Below, in pieces: positions 54,383 through 63,976 of a stretch of DNA of 64,000 nucleotides. The translations under genes and the position numbers were made by a program. Each line of letters opens with the position of its first letter. The stretch's first letter is position 1. Below the pieces are notes generated by a model. The model did no database searches, had not been told where the DNA came from, and was given only the letters and a program-made list of their open reading frames with translations. The stretch comes from Bacillaceae bacterium IKA-2 (lineage in GTDB: Bacteria; Bacillota; Bacilli; Bacillales; Anaerobacillaceae): positions 620,001-684,000 of the forward strand of contig CP134492.1 of assembly GCA_031761875.1 (NCBI GenBank). Reading direction: 5' to 3'.

Positions 54383-55336
54383 ATGAACTATATTTTAATG
54401 CTTGTTGGATTTGGACTACTAATAAAAGGCGCGGATTTGTTTGTTACAGGATCATCAAATATCGCAACCTTGTTGCGTGTACCACCTATCTTAATTGGGC
54501 TAACAATTGTTGCTTTTGGAACTAGTTCGCCTGAAGCAACGGTAAGTATTATTGCTGCTTTAGAGGGCAGTAGTGATGTTGCATTAGGTAATGTTATTGG
54601 TAGTAATATTTTTAATATTACGTTAGTAATTGGCTTGACTGCTTTTATAAATCCTTTAAAAGTAGAGAGTGAAACAATTAGAAAGGAAATTCCCTTTGCC
54701 CTTTTAGCAAGTGTTGTGCTACTAGTGCTAGTAAGTGATGTGGCACTTCAAACAGTTGGTTCTAATTTAATAACACGTGCTGACGGCATTATCATTTTAT
54801 TGTTTTTTGCTGTTTTTCTGTACTATATTTTTGAGGTTGTTCGAAAAAGTCGTAAAATAACAACTGTTGAACAACAAACATCCAATGAAACATGGGGAAA
54901 AAACGTATTCTTTACCATATTAGGTCTTGGGGCGATTATTTTTGGCGGAGATTTAGTAGTTAAAAATAGCACAGAAATTGCTTACGCATTTGGAATGAGT
55001 GAAACATTGGTTGGATTAACAATTGTAGCGATCGGGACGTCCTTACCTGAATTAGTTACATCTATTACTGCAGCTCTAAAAAAACAAAGTGAGATTGCAC
55101 TTGGAAACATTATTGGAAGTAATATTTTCAATATTTTATTTGTATTGGGAACGACCGCAGTAATCACGCCTCTAGCTGTTAGTAGTAAAATATTTATAGA
55201 TATTTTTCTTATGATTGCATTTACTATTCTTCTATTAATATTTTCAAGAACCCGGTTTGTAGTTGGAAAATATGAAGGAATAATGCTTGCTTCAGCATAT
55301 GTTTTGTATTTAATTTTCATCATTATGCGTAATTGA
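54383..55336 (+). CDS. Calcium/sodium antiporter (CaCA family, YrbG-like)
   Basis: This 317-residue protein has ten predicted helices in two inverted halves. The alpha repeats are GLTIVAFGTSSPEATVSI with GNVIGSNIFNI, and GLTIVAIGTSLPELVTSI with GNIIGSNIFNI. These provide the Glu and Asn of the ion sites. It exchanges Ca2+ (or K+) for Na+ across the membrane. AGGAGG precedes the ATG. Exporters of this kind suit a saline or alkaline habitat, but that is inference. Confidence 0.93.
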   Translation: MNYILMLVGFGLLIKGADLFVTGSSNIATLLRVPPILIGLTIVAFGTSSPEATVSIIAALEGSSDVALGNVIGSNIFNITLVIGLTAFINPLKVESETIRKEIPFALLASVVLLVLVSDVALQTVGSNLITRADGIIILLFFAVFLYYIFEVVRKSRKITTVEQQTSNETWGKNVFFTILGLGAIIFGGDLVVKNSTEIAYAFGMSETLVGLTIVAIGTSLPELVTSITAALKKQSEIALGNIIGSNIFNILFVLGTTAVITPLAVSSKIFIDIFLMIAFTILLLIFSRTRFVVGKYEGIMLASAYVLYLIFIIMRN

Positions 55337-55466
55337 TGATAAGTAATTCTACTGTGAAAAAAAGGTAAAAAAAGAAAAGTAAGCATCTAATGAGCTTGTG
55401 TCTGAACTAGTCCAAGAAAGAGAAGCGGCTCCAGCTGATAAAATAATTTTCGAAGGGAATGATAAT

Positions 55467-56111
55467 ATGTACGATCTTTCTTATGTTCAAAAGCAACTAT
55501 TAAATAGGGAAACTGGGATTTTAGGAAGTTCAGACTCTATGAAATCAGCTGTGATCCTTCCACTTGTTTATGTAAATCAAGAACTTTCCATTCTTTTTGA
55601 AGTCCGTTCCAAAACACTAAGCAAACAACCAGGAGAAATATGTTTTCCAGGCGGTAAAATAGATCCGATTGATGAAAATGCTCAAGCAGCTGCTGTTCGA
55701 GAGCTAAGTGAGGAAATTGGAATAGCTATAAATGCGGTGGAGATTGTGGCTCCTCTTGATATATTAGTCACACCTTTTCGAGGTATTATCTACCCGTTTG
55801 TTGGAATTTTAAAAAATTTAGAAGATATTAAAATCAACCCAAATGAAGTCGATCATATTTTTACCGTCCCACTTTCTTTCTTTAGAAACTATCAACCACA
55901 AAAACACACGATGCGAATGAAATTTGAAACAGGAGAAGGATTCCCTTTAAAGAAAATTGCAAATAATAAACAGTATAGCACCAATAGATATAGTGATTTT
56001 TCTGAATCCTTTTATTACTATAAGGAATATGTAATATGGGGTTTAACAGCACGCATTTTAACTCATTTCATTGAAATCATGGTCCAATCCGATAAAAAGA
56101 AAGATTCTTAA
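55467..56111 (+). CDS. Nudix hydrolase, CoA pyrophosphatase-like
   Basis: This is a 214-residue Nudix enzyme. The NuCoA-type lead EVRSKTLSKQPGEICFPGGK precedes the Nudix box with the core AVRELSEEIGI. This combination marks enzymes that cleave CoA or acyl-CoA to 4'-phosphopantetheine and 3',5'-ADP. The start at 55467 is preferred for its GAAGGGA site. An upstream GTG at 55398 in the same frame has no ribosome site, and the extra residues look non-homologous. Confidence 0.85.
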   Translation: MYDLSYVQKQLLNRETGILGSSDSMKSAVILPLVYVNQELSILFEVRSKTLSKQPGEICFPGGKIDPIDENAQAAAVRELSEEIGIAINAVEIVAPLDILVTPFRGIIYPFVGILKNLEDIKINPNEVDHIFTVPLSFFRNYQPQKHTMRMKFETGEGFPLKKIANNKQYSTNRYSDFSESFYYYKEYVIWGLTARILTHFIEIMVQSDKKKDS

Positions 56112-56241
56112 ATACAGTAATGCTCATTAAGATATTTTGCTTTAATAAACATTGTTTACGAAGTAATTATAATTTGCTATATTATATAAAGATATTTAGT
56201 TAAGCGAAATAATTTTCATGGGAGTTATGGAGGACTATTTG

Positions 56242-57510
56242 ATGATGAAACAGAATAAAAATCCTCCACTAAAATTACCATTTTATTATGGATGGATGAT
56301 TGTCTTTTTGGCAGCAATGACAATTTTTTTCTCAGGACCTGGTCAAACGTATTCGATTTCTATTTTTATAGATGCCTATTTAAGTCACTTCGGTTGGAGT
56401 AGTACGTTAATTTCGACAATGTATTTATTCGCAACAATGTTGGCAGGCTTTCTTCTTTTTATTGTTGGTAGGTTGGTTGATAAATACGGGCAACGAAAAA
56501 TGACGGTAGTGACTGCATCTTTGTTAGGTGTGGCATGTATTTTTAATAGTTTTATTTTGGGACCGACAATGTTGTTTTTTGGATTTTTCATGCTGCGTTT
56601 ATTTGGTCAAGGATCGTTAACGCTAATTCCAAGTACACTTGTTTCACAGTGGTTTGTCAGTAAACGAGGGCGTGCATTCAGCTTTATGACATTTGGAGGC
56701 TTTTTAAGTGCGGCTGCTTTGCCGCCATTTAATGCGTGGCTAATAGATCAAGTTGGCTGGCAAACATCTTGGCTTGTCTGGTCTGCCCTACTTTTACTCA
56801 TTTTTGTACCTACTGCATTTGTATTGATTCGAAATAAGCCTGAAGATATTGGATTACTTCCTGATAATTTATCGGTTGAGGACTTTGACGATACAGATTT
56901 GGCGAATTCAACTATTTATGAGGAAGCTTGGACTGTCAAAGAAGCAAGGAGAACAAAGGAGTTTTGGTTATTATTGTTTTGTGTAGCAGTGCCATCGATG
57001 GTCAATACAGGGATTATTTTTCATTTCGTTCCTATTTTAGCGGAAAGTAGTATTGGACGAACAGAAGCTGCTTTGGTACTAAGTGTAATGGCAATTGTCG
57101 CATTTCCAGTAACTTTTTTGGCAGGATTTATTGTTGAACATGTGAAGGTAAATTATGTCCTAGCATTATCATTTTTGGGCCAGATTGGGCTGATGATTAT
57201 GCTAGTCCAGACAGATTCTTATACGGCGGCACTATTGTTTGGCGTTGCTCGTGGTATTGTAGGTGGATTTGAAGCTATTAGTCTAGGAATTATTTGGCCA
57301 AACTATTTTGGTCGCGCCAATATCGGTAGTATTAAAGGAGTTGCAGCGACAATTATGGTTATTGGTTCTGCTTTTGGGCCTTTGCCTTTTGCACTTGCTT
57401 ACGATCGTTTTGGAAGCTACCAAGAAATCTTGTATGTGATGATGGTATTTCCTTTTTTGGCGATGATCTTTGCTTTTATTTCTAGAAAACCAGTCAAAAT
57501 AGGGGGTTAA
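56242..57510 (+). CDS. MFS transporter, oxalate/formate antiporter or monocarboxylate-like
   Basis: This 422-residue protein has 12 helices in two halves. The N-terminal FYYGWMIVFLAAMTIFFSGP with its Gly-Trp, and the GRLVDKYGQRKM loop between helices 2 and 3, are typical of the OFA/MCT branch of the major facilitator superfamily. Likely substrates are small carboxylates; none can be named. The start at 56242 is chosen because GGAGG lies 8 nt upstream; the frame opens at 56218. Confidence 0.82.
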   Translation: MMKQNKNPPLKLPFYYGWMIVFLAAMTIFFSGPGQTYSISIFIDAYLSHFGWSSTLISTMYLFATMLAGFLLFIVGRLVDKYGQRKMTVVTASLLGVACIFNSFILGPTMLFFGFFMLRLFGQGSLTLIPSTLVSQWFVSKRGRAFSFMTFGGFLSAAALPPFNAWLIDQVGWQTSWLVWSALLLLIFVPTAFVLIRNKPEDIGLLPDNLSVEDFDDTDLANSTIYEEAWTVKEARRTKEFWLLLFCVAVPSMVNTGIIFHFVPILAESSIGRTEAALVLSVMAIVAFPVTFLAGFIVEHVKVNYVLALSFLGQIGLMIMLVQTDSYTAALLFGVARGIVGGFEAISLGIIWPNYFGRANIGSIKGVAATIMVIGSAFGPLPFALAYDRFGSYQEILYVMMVFPFLAMIFAFISRKPVKIGG

Positions 57511-57536
57511 CTAAAAGAGGTTGTGTCAAAGCAGAT

Positions 57537-57571
57537 AAAAAAATCTCATCCCTATTAGGTTGAGATTTTTT
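57537..57571. terminator. Bidirectional terminator between the MFS and methyltransferase genes
   Basis: AAAAAATCTCA pairs with TGAGATTTTTT around CCCTATTAGG. It lies between convergent genes. A half unit of the palindromic repeat (ATCAGACACCAC) lies at about 57605. Confidence 0.85.
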
Positions 57572-57623
57572 CATTTTCATTTTCATTCAACGCGAAGTAT
57601 CCGCATCAGACACCACATTTATT

Positions 57624-58235
57624 TTACTTAACAGCTACTGCAACGCCTAGTGGATAATGGACCCCTTTACGAGCTGGTTCAATCGTTACACCACGCTGAA
57701 AATAAATCTCTGCCTCAGCGAAAATTTGAAAAAGATCGATAAATTCATCTTTTGTAAATTGATGGATATGAAATGGTTCTCTAGATGGTTTGCCTCTACC
57801 TTGTCCGAACGGGGTCGATAAAATCAGTGTTCCACCAGGGTTCAATAAATTATAGATATTTTTCATAAATAACTGATCATCGGCTACATGTTCAATTGTT
57901 TCAAAGCTCAAAATCGTATCAAATGTCCCAATTTTTTCGGACAAACTGGGGTCAAGTACATTTCCTTTTTGAAAAGATAATAGTGGGTGATAATAATTAT
58001 TGATCGCATATTTTAATGTATCATCGTCAATGTCAACACCAATCATTTCAGCAATTTCTTTTTTTCGCGTTTTTGCCACCATTTGACTTCCATACCCTGT
58101 TCCACAAGCTATATCAAGGACACGACCACTAACATATGGGGTAGAAAAATAATACCTTGCTATATGTTCTAGTAAAAGACCATTCGTTGGCTTCATTTGT
58201 TTCGGAATTATTCGTTCTCCTGTATCTTCTAACAC
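57624..58235 (-). CDS. SAM-dependent class I methyltransferase
   Basis: This 203-residue protein has motif I VLDIACGTGYGSQMVA, an acidic motif II (MIGVDIDDDTLKYA), a motif near GTFDTILSFETIEHV, and LLNPGGTLILSTPFG. The methyl acceptor is unknown. It starts at a GTG, 18 bp after the excisionase-like gene, so the two are probably co-transcribed. Confidence 0.85.
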   Translation of the reverse strand: MLEDTGERIIPKQMKPTNGLLLEHIARYYFSTPYVSGRVLDIACGTGYGSQMVAKTRKKEIAEMIGVDIDDDTLKYAINNYYHPLLSFQKGNVLDPSLSEKIGTFDTILSFETIEHVADDQLFMKNIYNLLNPGGTLILSTPFGQGRGKPSREPFHIHQFTKDEFIDLFQIFAEAEIYFQRGVTIEPARKGVHYPLGVAVAVK

Positions 58236-58253
58236 AACATCATCACCGCTTGT

Positions 58254-58439
58254 TTAGATTTTTTCATCATTTTTAAGTTTTTCAATAAATTCACTTAAAT
58301 CTTCTTTTTTCACGCGCCAATGACGACCGATTTTAAAAGCTGAAATTTTCCCTTGTTGAACTAATTTGTAGGTTGTCATTTCACTTATTTGAAAGTATTC
58401 TGCAACTTGAGCAATCGTCATGATTTCTGGATCCTTCAA
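58254..58439 (-). CDS. Excisionase-family helix-turn-helix protein
   Basis: This 61-residue protein is almost entirely one winged-helix domain: MTIAQVAEYFQISEMTTYKL, then GKISAFKIGRHWRVKKEDLS. Such proteins bind DNA as small regulators or recombination directionality factors. It starts at TTG with AAGG upstream; an in-frame ATG six codons later (58421) is also possible. No integrase lies beside it, so a regulatory role for the methyltransferase pair is more likely. Confidence 0.8.
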   Translation of the reverse strand: MKDPEIMTIAQVAEYFQISEMTTYKLVQQGKISAFKIGRHWRVKKEDLSEFIEKLKNDEKI

Positions 58440-58810
58440 TTGTTCATACCTTCTTTCAGTTTATTTTTAAAAAAAAGATAAAATAATTATACTCCATTAT
58501 AGTACACTATAAATAAGAGGATTAAAAGTTATCTAGTTTATATACAACTAGATTTATGTTAATATTACTCTAGTTAGAGGAAGTTTAAAAAAATCGGTAA
58601 TCCTAGCCAAAATTTCGGCAAATTCAGCCCTAAAAGTTGGACTTGCCTAATTTTTAGAAAGTTCGACTCCAAAATTTAGGCATGCTGTCGAATCTCTTCG
58701 CTAGCTTGCAATGTCCACGATTCCCCAAATATATTTTCTATTAATTCCATTAAATAATTGTATAAATCCTTTAATGAAATTCAAAAATAATCAGAAAGGA
58801 TTGAGAAAAG
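58440..58810. other. Intergenic region, 371 bp, no gene seen
   Basis: AT-rich DNA with two loosely repeated segments (AAAGTTGGACTTGCCTAATT near 58633 and AAAGTTCGACTCCAAAATTT near 58659). No RNA or coding signal could be supported. Confidence 0.4.
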
Positions 58811-59011
58811 ATGAAAAAAGAGGATAACAAAGAGCGAATTGAGAAAAAAAATGTCCAAAAAATGAAGGATAAAGTCTTTGACACGACAAATGAAAAAGAA
58901 AGAAATAAGTACTATACAAAGTACATTTTAGCCAAAGAACGTGTACGAGCAAGGGAACAACGAGTTAAGGATAACAAACTAGAAGTGGAGGGAACTGATA
59001 AGGGTAATTGA
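58811..59011 (+). CDS. Small, highly charged hypothetical protein
   Basis: This 66-residue protein is mostly Lys, Glu, Arg and Asp, with a likely helical middle (TKYILAKERVRAREQRVKDN). AAAGGATTGAG precedes the ATG. It resembles no family I can name. Small charged proteins of this type are common in spore formers, but there is no spore-protein motif. Confidence 0.55.
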   Translation: MKKEDNKERIEKKNVQKMKDKVFDTTNEKERNKYYTKYILAKERVRAREQRVKDNKLEVEGTDKGN

Positions 59012-59040
59012 ACAACATAAGTATTTTGAAAAGGAAATTT

Positions 59041-59125
59041 GGTGTCAGGTACCCCAGTACGTCCCCAAGTGCCCTCGAGTGGCGAACACTTGGGGTATTT
59101 TTGTATTTTCTCAGTGTCAGGCACC
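59041..59125. repeat. Paired palindromic repeat element, copy near 59.1 kb
   Basis: GGTGTCAGGTACC (59041-59053) and AGTGTCAGGCACC (59113-59125) flank a hairpin, CCCCAAGTG with CACTTGGGG (59063-59094), which is followed by a T-run. It could terminate the small gene upstream. The remaining bases to 59359 hold only a 19-codon frame at 59198 that is unlikely to be real. Confidence 0.75.
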
Positions 59126-59359
59126 AAGCTAAAAAGCGAATTCAGACTTATTAATTTTTAGAAAATGTGACTAACTTGTGAAAGAGGTAGTATTAAAATG
59201 AAAAATAGCGAAAATAAGATAAAAAACTATCTGACTCACGCTTACATCGCAATTTGATTTTTACTGCTTTCATGTTACTATTCAAGGTATTGGAAAACGG
59301 ATATGACTTTCGTGAGAGTCGGAAGTCGAATAAATTAATAGAAAGAAAGAGGTGTAAGC

Positions 59360-60820
59360 TTGAACTTACAAGCAATTAAAACAGAATGGTTTAGCAATAT
59401 TAAAGGAGACACACTTGCAGGGATTGTTGTTGCTTTAGCATTAATTCCTGAAGCTATCGCCTTTTCAATTATTGCAGGTGTAGACCCAATGGTAGGGTTG
59501 TATGCATCATTTACAATCTCAGTAGTTATTGCTTTTATTGGAGGTCGCCCAGGCATGATCTCCGCTGCAACAGGGGCAATGGCATTACTGATGATAACGC
59601 TAATAGCCGATCATGGTCTAGAGTATTTATTAGCGGCGACAGTCTTAACAGGCATTATTCAAATTATATTTGGAGTGTTTAAGTTAGCGAAATACATGAA
59701 ATTTATTCCGAGATCGGTAATGGTAGGATTTGTAAATGCACTAGCAATCTTAATTTTTACAGCTCAATTGCAGCATTTTGTCGATGCAACATGGATGATG
59801 TATGGCTTAGTCGCTTTAACGTTAGGAATTATTTACATTTTACCGAGATTTACAAATGCGATACCGTCTACACTTGTGGCGATTGTTGTAGTGACGGCGC
59901 TTGCAATATTTGGTAATTTAGGTATGAGTACAGTAGGCGATATGGGTAATCTTCAAAGTACTCTTCCGGTATTTTTGATTCCATCAATTCCTTTTAATCT
60001 TGAAACATTGATGATTATCTTACCGTACTCATTAGCTCTAGCAATTGTTGGTATTTTAGAATCACTTCTAACTGCCCAAATTGTTGATGATATGACCGAT
60101 ACAGGAAGTGACAAAAATAAAGAAAGTCGTGGTCAAGGTATTGCCAACGTTGTAACAGGATTTTTTGGTGGAATGGCGGGTTGTGCGATGATTGGACAAT
60201 CTGTTATTAATGTTAAGTCTGGTGGTAGAGGTCGTTTATCTTCACTAGTAGCAGGTGTATTTCTAATGTTTCTAATTATTGTTCTTGGTTCAATTGTTGT
60301 TCAAATTCCAATGGCCGCCTTAGCTGGGGTCATGTTTATGGTAGCAATTGGGACGTTCGATTGGAACTCTATTCGAACGTTGCACAAAATTCCGAGAACA
60401 GATGCGATAGTTATGGTCGTAACAGTACTGACAGTTGTTATTACGCATAACTTAGCAATAGGTGTCCTAACAGGTGTCGTTTTGAGTGCACTTTTCTTTG
60501 GTGCAAAAATTTCAAAGGTTCATGTAACATCACAATTTTCAAATTCAGGTCAGAAAAAAACATATTTTGTAGACGGTCAGCTATTTTTCGTATCAGTTAC
60601 TGATTTTATTGACTCATTTGACTTTAAAGATGATGTAAAAGAAGTTGAAATTGATTTTACCCGTGCTCATCTTTGGGATGACTCAGCAATTGGCGCGATT
60701 GATAAAGTTGAAATGAAATACGAGCAAAACGGAGTTACCGTTCTTTTAACAGGAATGGATAAAGAAAGTTCAACATTAATGAAAAAAATTGGTGGTTTAT
60801 CGAAAAACTCTGGACATTAA
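59360..60820 (+). CDS. SulP-family anion transporter with STAS domain
   Basis: This is a 486-residue membrane protein. The N-terminal helices carry the SulP signature region [20 protein letters not shown] then [11 protein letters not shown]. About 12-14 helices run to residue ~390, and a cytoplasmic STAS domain follows ([20 protein letters not shown]). It transports sulfate, bicarbonate or another anion; the substrate cannot be told. Start is a TTG at 59360 with AGAGGTG upstream, and no better start lies in the N-terminal region. Confidence 0.88.
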   Translation: MNLQAIKTEWFSNIKGDTLAGIVVALALIPEAIAFSIIAGVDPMVGLYASFTISVVIAFIGGRPGMISAATGAMALLMITLIADHGLEYLLAATVLTGIIQIIFGVFKLAKYMKFIPRSVMVGFVNALAILIFTAQLQHFVDATWMMYGLVALTLGIIYILPRFTNAIPSTLVAIVVVTALAIFGNLGMSTVGDMGNLQSTLPVFLIPSIPFNLETLMIILPYSLALAIVGILESLLTAQIVDDMTDTGSDKNKESRGQGIANVVTGFFGGMAGCAMIGQSVINVKSGGRGRLSSLVAGVFLMFLIIVLGSIVVQIPMAALAGVMFMVAIGTFDWNSIRTLHKIPRTDAIVMVVTVLTVVITHNLAIGVLTGVVLSALFFGAKISKVHVTSQFSNSGQKKTYFVDGQLFFVSVTDFIDSFDFKDDVKEVEIDFTRAHLWDDSAIGAIDKVEMKYEQNGVTVLLTGMDKESSTLMKKIGGLSKNSGH

Positions 60821-60970
60821 TCTGAATACTAATAATTTAAAGGCTGTTTATATGTGCCAATTAACTTAATAAAATAATGTTTTACAGTTATATTTAAGTG
60901 TATTTCTGTTGAGGTTATTGATACTATTGTTAATAGTGAAGGTTTTTCAATAAATACTGGGGGTTACGAA

Positions 60971-61390
60971 ATGTTTGAAAATATTTTATTAGCAGCAGAT
61001 GGATCTGTTCACTCTTTAAGAGCGGCTGAAAAAGCAATTTGTTTGATAAAGAATAAAGAAACAGCAGATATTAAAGTCGTCTATGTTGTCGATAGTTCAA
61101 CCTCAAAATCAGATGTATTGAAAAATCTAGATGATCATGACATTGCTGAAAAACGTAAACAGAAATTGAAAGATATTTTTGCTTTACTTGAGAGTTCAGG
61201 AGTTAAGCATGAGCTTAAAGTTATTCATGGTGAACCGGGAGAAACTTTAGTTGAATATGCAAATAATCATAAATTCGACTGTTTAGTGATTGGTAGTCGA
61301 GGACTTAATCGTTTCCAAAGCATGGTTTTGGGTGGAGTAAGTCATACAGTCGCTAAAGGCGCAAAGTGTCCTGTAATGATCGTTAAATAA
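60971..61390 (+). CDS. Universal stress protein, UspA family
   Basis: This 139-residue cytoplasmic protein opens with FENILLAADGSVHSLRAAEK and ends with the ATP-binding motif GSRGLNRFQSMVLGGVSHTV. The G-2x-G-9x-G-[ST] spacing is kept, so nucleotide binding is likely. It follows the SulP gene by 150 bp and may be co-expressed; UspA proteins often accompany transporters. Its ATG follows a GGGGG tract. Confidence 0.93.
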   Translation: MFENILLAADGSVHSLRAAEKAICLIKNKETADIKVVYVVDSSTSKSDVLKNLDDHDIAEKRKQKLKDIFALLESSGVKHELKVIHGEPGETLVEYANNHKFDCLVIGSRGLNRFQSMVLGGVSHTVAKGAKCPVMIVK

Positions 61391-61400
61391 AATAAAAGTA

Positions 61401-61433
61401 AGCTGTCCCCGTTTGTTTGGGGCAGTTTTTTTG
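61401..61433 (+). terminator. Terminator after the uspA-like gene
   Basis: CTGTCCCC pairs with GGGGCAG (one bulge) and a 7-T run follows. Confidence 0.85.
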
Positions 61434-61443
61434 AAGTCAGATT

Positions 61444-61528
61444 GGTGTCTGACACCATAATCGGTTCATGAGTGTACGCCAGAGGTGGACAATGGGGGTA
61501 TTATTGTCTTTTCTTGGTGTCTGACACC
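61444..61528. repeat. Paired palindromic repeat element, copy near 61.5 kb
   Basis: GGTGTCTGACACC at 61444-61456 and 61516-61528. The DNA between them shares AATGGGGGTATTATTGTCTT with the copy at 63.8 kb. Confidence 0.9.
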
Positions 61529-61614
61529 CTGTGAAGTTTTCACAATGTATTATAGGGTATACACTAAAAAGTTGGGCAATATAAGAAAAATGATGAAATT
61601 GGAGGGATTATAGA

Positions 61615-61926
61615 ATGAAGAGTATATTTGAAAAAGGATTGGCGTTTGGGCTAGGCCTAGCGGTTAAGAGTAAGGAACAAATTGAAGCTACTGTTGAAGA
61701 ATTGGTGAAAAAAGGAGAACTGAAAAAAGAGGAGTCTAATCGGTTTGTTAATGAACTTATCCAAAAAGGAGCGGAAACGAGGGGTGAGCTTGATCAAATG
61801 ATAAAAGAGAGAATGAAAATCATGCTAGACGAATTGAACCTTGTTAGAAAAGAAGACTTTCAACGGTTAGAACAACGGATTGTACAGCTTGAACAAGAAT
61901 TAAAAGAGTTAAATAAAGATAAGTAA
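61615..61926 (+). CDS. Phasin-like coiled-coil protein next to ubiB
   Basis: This 103-residue protein starts with a short hydrophobic, amphipathic stretch (IFEKGLAFGLGLAVKSKEQI), followed by a long charged helix (EELVKKGELKKEESNRFVNE) and a C-terminal coiled coil (RLEQRIVQLEQELKELNKDK). This matches the phasin-related proteins often encoded beside UbiB-family kinases in Firmicutes. No polyhydroxyalkanoate genes are seen here. A membrane or lipid-surface role is inferred. GGAGGG precedes the ATG. Confidence 0.75.
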   Translation: MKSIFEKGLAFGLGLAVKSKEQIEATVEELVKKGELKKEESNRFVNELIQKGAETRGELDQMIKERMKIMLDELNLVRKEDFQRLEQRIVQLEQELKELNKDK

Positions 61927-62050
61927 GAGTAAATATTGTACAGCAAACGAAATACTTCACCTTGTTTTATTGATAAACACCGCCAGTATACTCTTTACAT
62001 TAGTGATGCAGTTTATGGTAGGGTTCTCGCTATAAAGCAAGCACAAAGGA

Positions 62051-63742
62051 GTGTTTTTTATCTTAAGGAGAAGGATTAGACATATACAACGTTACAAAGA
62101 AATTGTAACAGCTTTTACCCGCAATGGTTTCGGTTTTGTCATGAAGGAACTAGGTTTACTCCAACTAGTTAGTATGCCAAAAAGGCTATTCATTGAAGGA
62201 AATAAAGAAACGCGAACAAAAACAGTTGGTGAACGCTTCAGGGTATTTTTTGAAGAAATGGGGCCAACTTTTATAAAAATTGGGCAATTAGCTAGTACGA
62301 GGTCTGACTTTATCCCAGCAGATATTATTAAAGAGCTAGAGAAACTACAAGATGATGTTCCAGCTTTTTCGTATGAAGATGTTGAGAGCATTTTGGTGAA
62401 AGAGCTTGAAGTTAAGATGGCAGATATTTTTAAGGAATTCAATGAAATACCCATTGCAGCGGCATCAATTGGACAAGTGCATTTTGCGATTTTGAAAACA
62501 GGTCAACAGGTTGCGGTTAAAATTCAACGACCCAATATTAGGCAAGTAATAGAGACTGACTTAGAAATATTACGAGATATTGCAGCGCTTGCCGAACGAA
62601 GGTTAGAATGGGCAGCGAAGTATCAACTTGTTGATATAGTTGACGAGTTTGCAAAGTCACTCTGGGCTGAAGTCGATTATACAATTGAAGCTCGAAATGC
62701 TGAAAAAATTTCAAAACAGTTTCTAAATGATCCGAAAATCAAGATTCCAGAGATTTATTGGGAATTTTCAAGCAAAAAAGTATTGACGATGGAATATGTA
62801 GAAGGAACAAAATTAAATGAAATCGATAAAATCGAAAAAAAAGGATATAGTCGCAAAGCCACTGCAGAGCGAGTAATAAATTCGATTTTTAAGCAAATTT
62901 TTGTACATGGATTTTTTCATGCCGATCCCCATCCTGGCAATATATTAGTGGTGGCAGATGAAAAGATAATTTTTATGGATTTCGGAATGGTCGGACGTCT
63001 CACTCCAGAAATGAGAGATCATTTTGCATCATTTATTATTGCGATGATGCTGCAAAGTACAGGCGGTGTTATCAAAGCAATTTTTCAAATGGGCCTTGTA
63101 CCTGACGATGTGAATAGCGTCTTATTACATTCAGATGTTGATATGCTCCGGGAAAAATATTACGATGTTCCTATTAGTCAGCTAAGTTTAGGTGAAGCCG
63201 TAAATGATTTGTTTTCGGTTGCCTCGAAGCATGGGATTCGAATTCCAACGGATTTAACGCTAGTCGGAAAAAGCTTATTGACGCTGGAAGGGTTGATTGA
63301 AAAACTAGATCCTTCGATAAGTATTGTGAAAATTGCCGAACCATTTGGCCGTCAGCTGCTCAAAGAACGTTATCTACCGAAGAACTTCTTGGGGAGAGTT
63401 TGGAATAATATTATTGAGTATAGTGAAGTTGTTACTGATTTCCCTAAAAGTTTAAAAGATTTTTCTTCTATTATGAAGCAAGGAAAACTAAGGGTAGAGG
63501 TTTCTATTTCCGATCTTGACCAGTTATTAATGAGGTTAGAACGAGTCAGTAATCGGATTTCCTTTAGTATTGTTTTACTTTCTTTTAGCATTATTATGGT
63601 TGGACTTATTATGGGTACATCACTAGCAGGAACAACATCAACACTGATTTGGAGATTACCTACTGTTGAGATTGGCTTTGGAGTAGCACTAATTATGGTT
63701 CTCTGGTTACTTTTTTCAATTTTAAAGTCAGGAAGATTTTGA
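62051..63742 (+). CDS. UbiB/AarF (ABC1) family atypical kinase
   Basis: This protein of ~560 residues has an ABC1 kinase-like domain and two C-terminal helices. Motifs: KxGQ-type FIKIGQLASTRSDFIPADII, Ala-rich loop AAASIGQVHFAIL with VAVKIQRP (Lys), catalytic HADPHPGNILV and metal-binding FMDFGMVGRL. These proteins are membrane-linked ATPases tied to isoprenoid quinone metabolism. The true start is unclear. The GTG at 62051 overlaps the ribosome site AAAGGAG (62045-62051) and cannot be used with it. An ATC at 62060 is 8 nt away, and the first ATG (62141) would remove 30 conserved residues. Confidence 0.88.
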   Translation: MFFILRRRIRHIQRYKEIVTAFTRNGFGFVMKELGLLQLVSMPKRLFIEGNKETRTKTVGERFRVFFEEMGPTFIKIGQLASTRSDFIPADIIKELEKLQDDVPAFSYEDVESILVKELEVKMADIFKEFNEIPIAAASIGQVHFAILKTGQQVAVKIQRPNIRQVIETDLEILRDIAALAERRLEWAAKYQLVDIVDEFAKSLWAEVDYTIEARNAEKISKQFLNDPKIKIPEIYWEFSSKKVLTMEYVEGTKLNEIDKIEKKGYSRKATAERVINSIFKQIFVHGFFHADPHPGNILVVADEKIIFMDFGMVGRLTPEMRDHFASFIIAMMLQSTGGVIKAIFQMGLVPDDVNSVLLHSDVDMLREKYYDVPISQLSLGEAVNDLFSVASKHGIRIPTDLTLVGKSLLTLEGLIEKLDPSISIVKIAEPFGRQLLKERYLPKNFLGRVWNNIIEYSEVVTDFPKSLKDFSSIMKQGKLRVEVSISDLDQLLMRLERVSNRISFSIVLLSFSIIMVGLIMGTSLAGTTSTLIWRLPTVEIGFGVALIMVLWLLFSILKSGRF

Positions 63743-63761
63743 GGTTTGTCCATTAACTAAG

Positions 63762-63803
63762 AAAAAGCTGTCTCCACGATAATGTGTGAGAAAGCTTTTT
63801 TTT
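63762..63803 (+). terminator. Terminator after the ubiB-like gene
   Basis: AAAAAGCT pairs with AGCTTTTT, with inner CTC-CAC/GTG-GAG pairing, and runs into T. Confidence 0.7.
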
Positions 63804-63888
63804 GGTGTCTGACACCGATAGCCGGTCTGAGGTGTCCGCGAGCTGTGGATAATGGGGGTATTATTGTCTTTTTCTGGTGTCTGACACC
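63804..63888. repeat. Paired palindromic repeat element, copy near 63.8 kb
   Basis: GGTGTCTGACACC at 63804-63816 and 63876-63888, with a spacer closely related to the copy at 61.5 kb. The first unit abuts the T-run of the ubiB terminator. Confidence 0.9.
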
Positions 63889-63976
63889 CATGTGAATTTT
63901 ACATTCTTTCTTCACTCTTTCTTCATTTATTATTAATATGATGAACTTAGATAAAACAAAGGAGAGAATAATTACA

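Noticed and set aside
57624-58439. Integrated-element module (excisionase plus methyltransferase)
   Set aside because: No integrase, attachment repeats or phage genes are near. The excisionase-like fold is also common in ordinary regulators.
59198-59257. A 19-codon frame with a weak ribosome site before the SulP gene
   Set aside because: It is too short, and nothing in it or around it supports translation.
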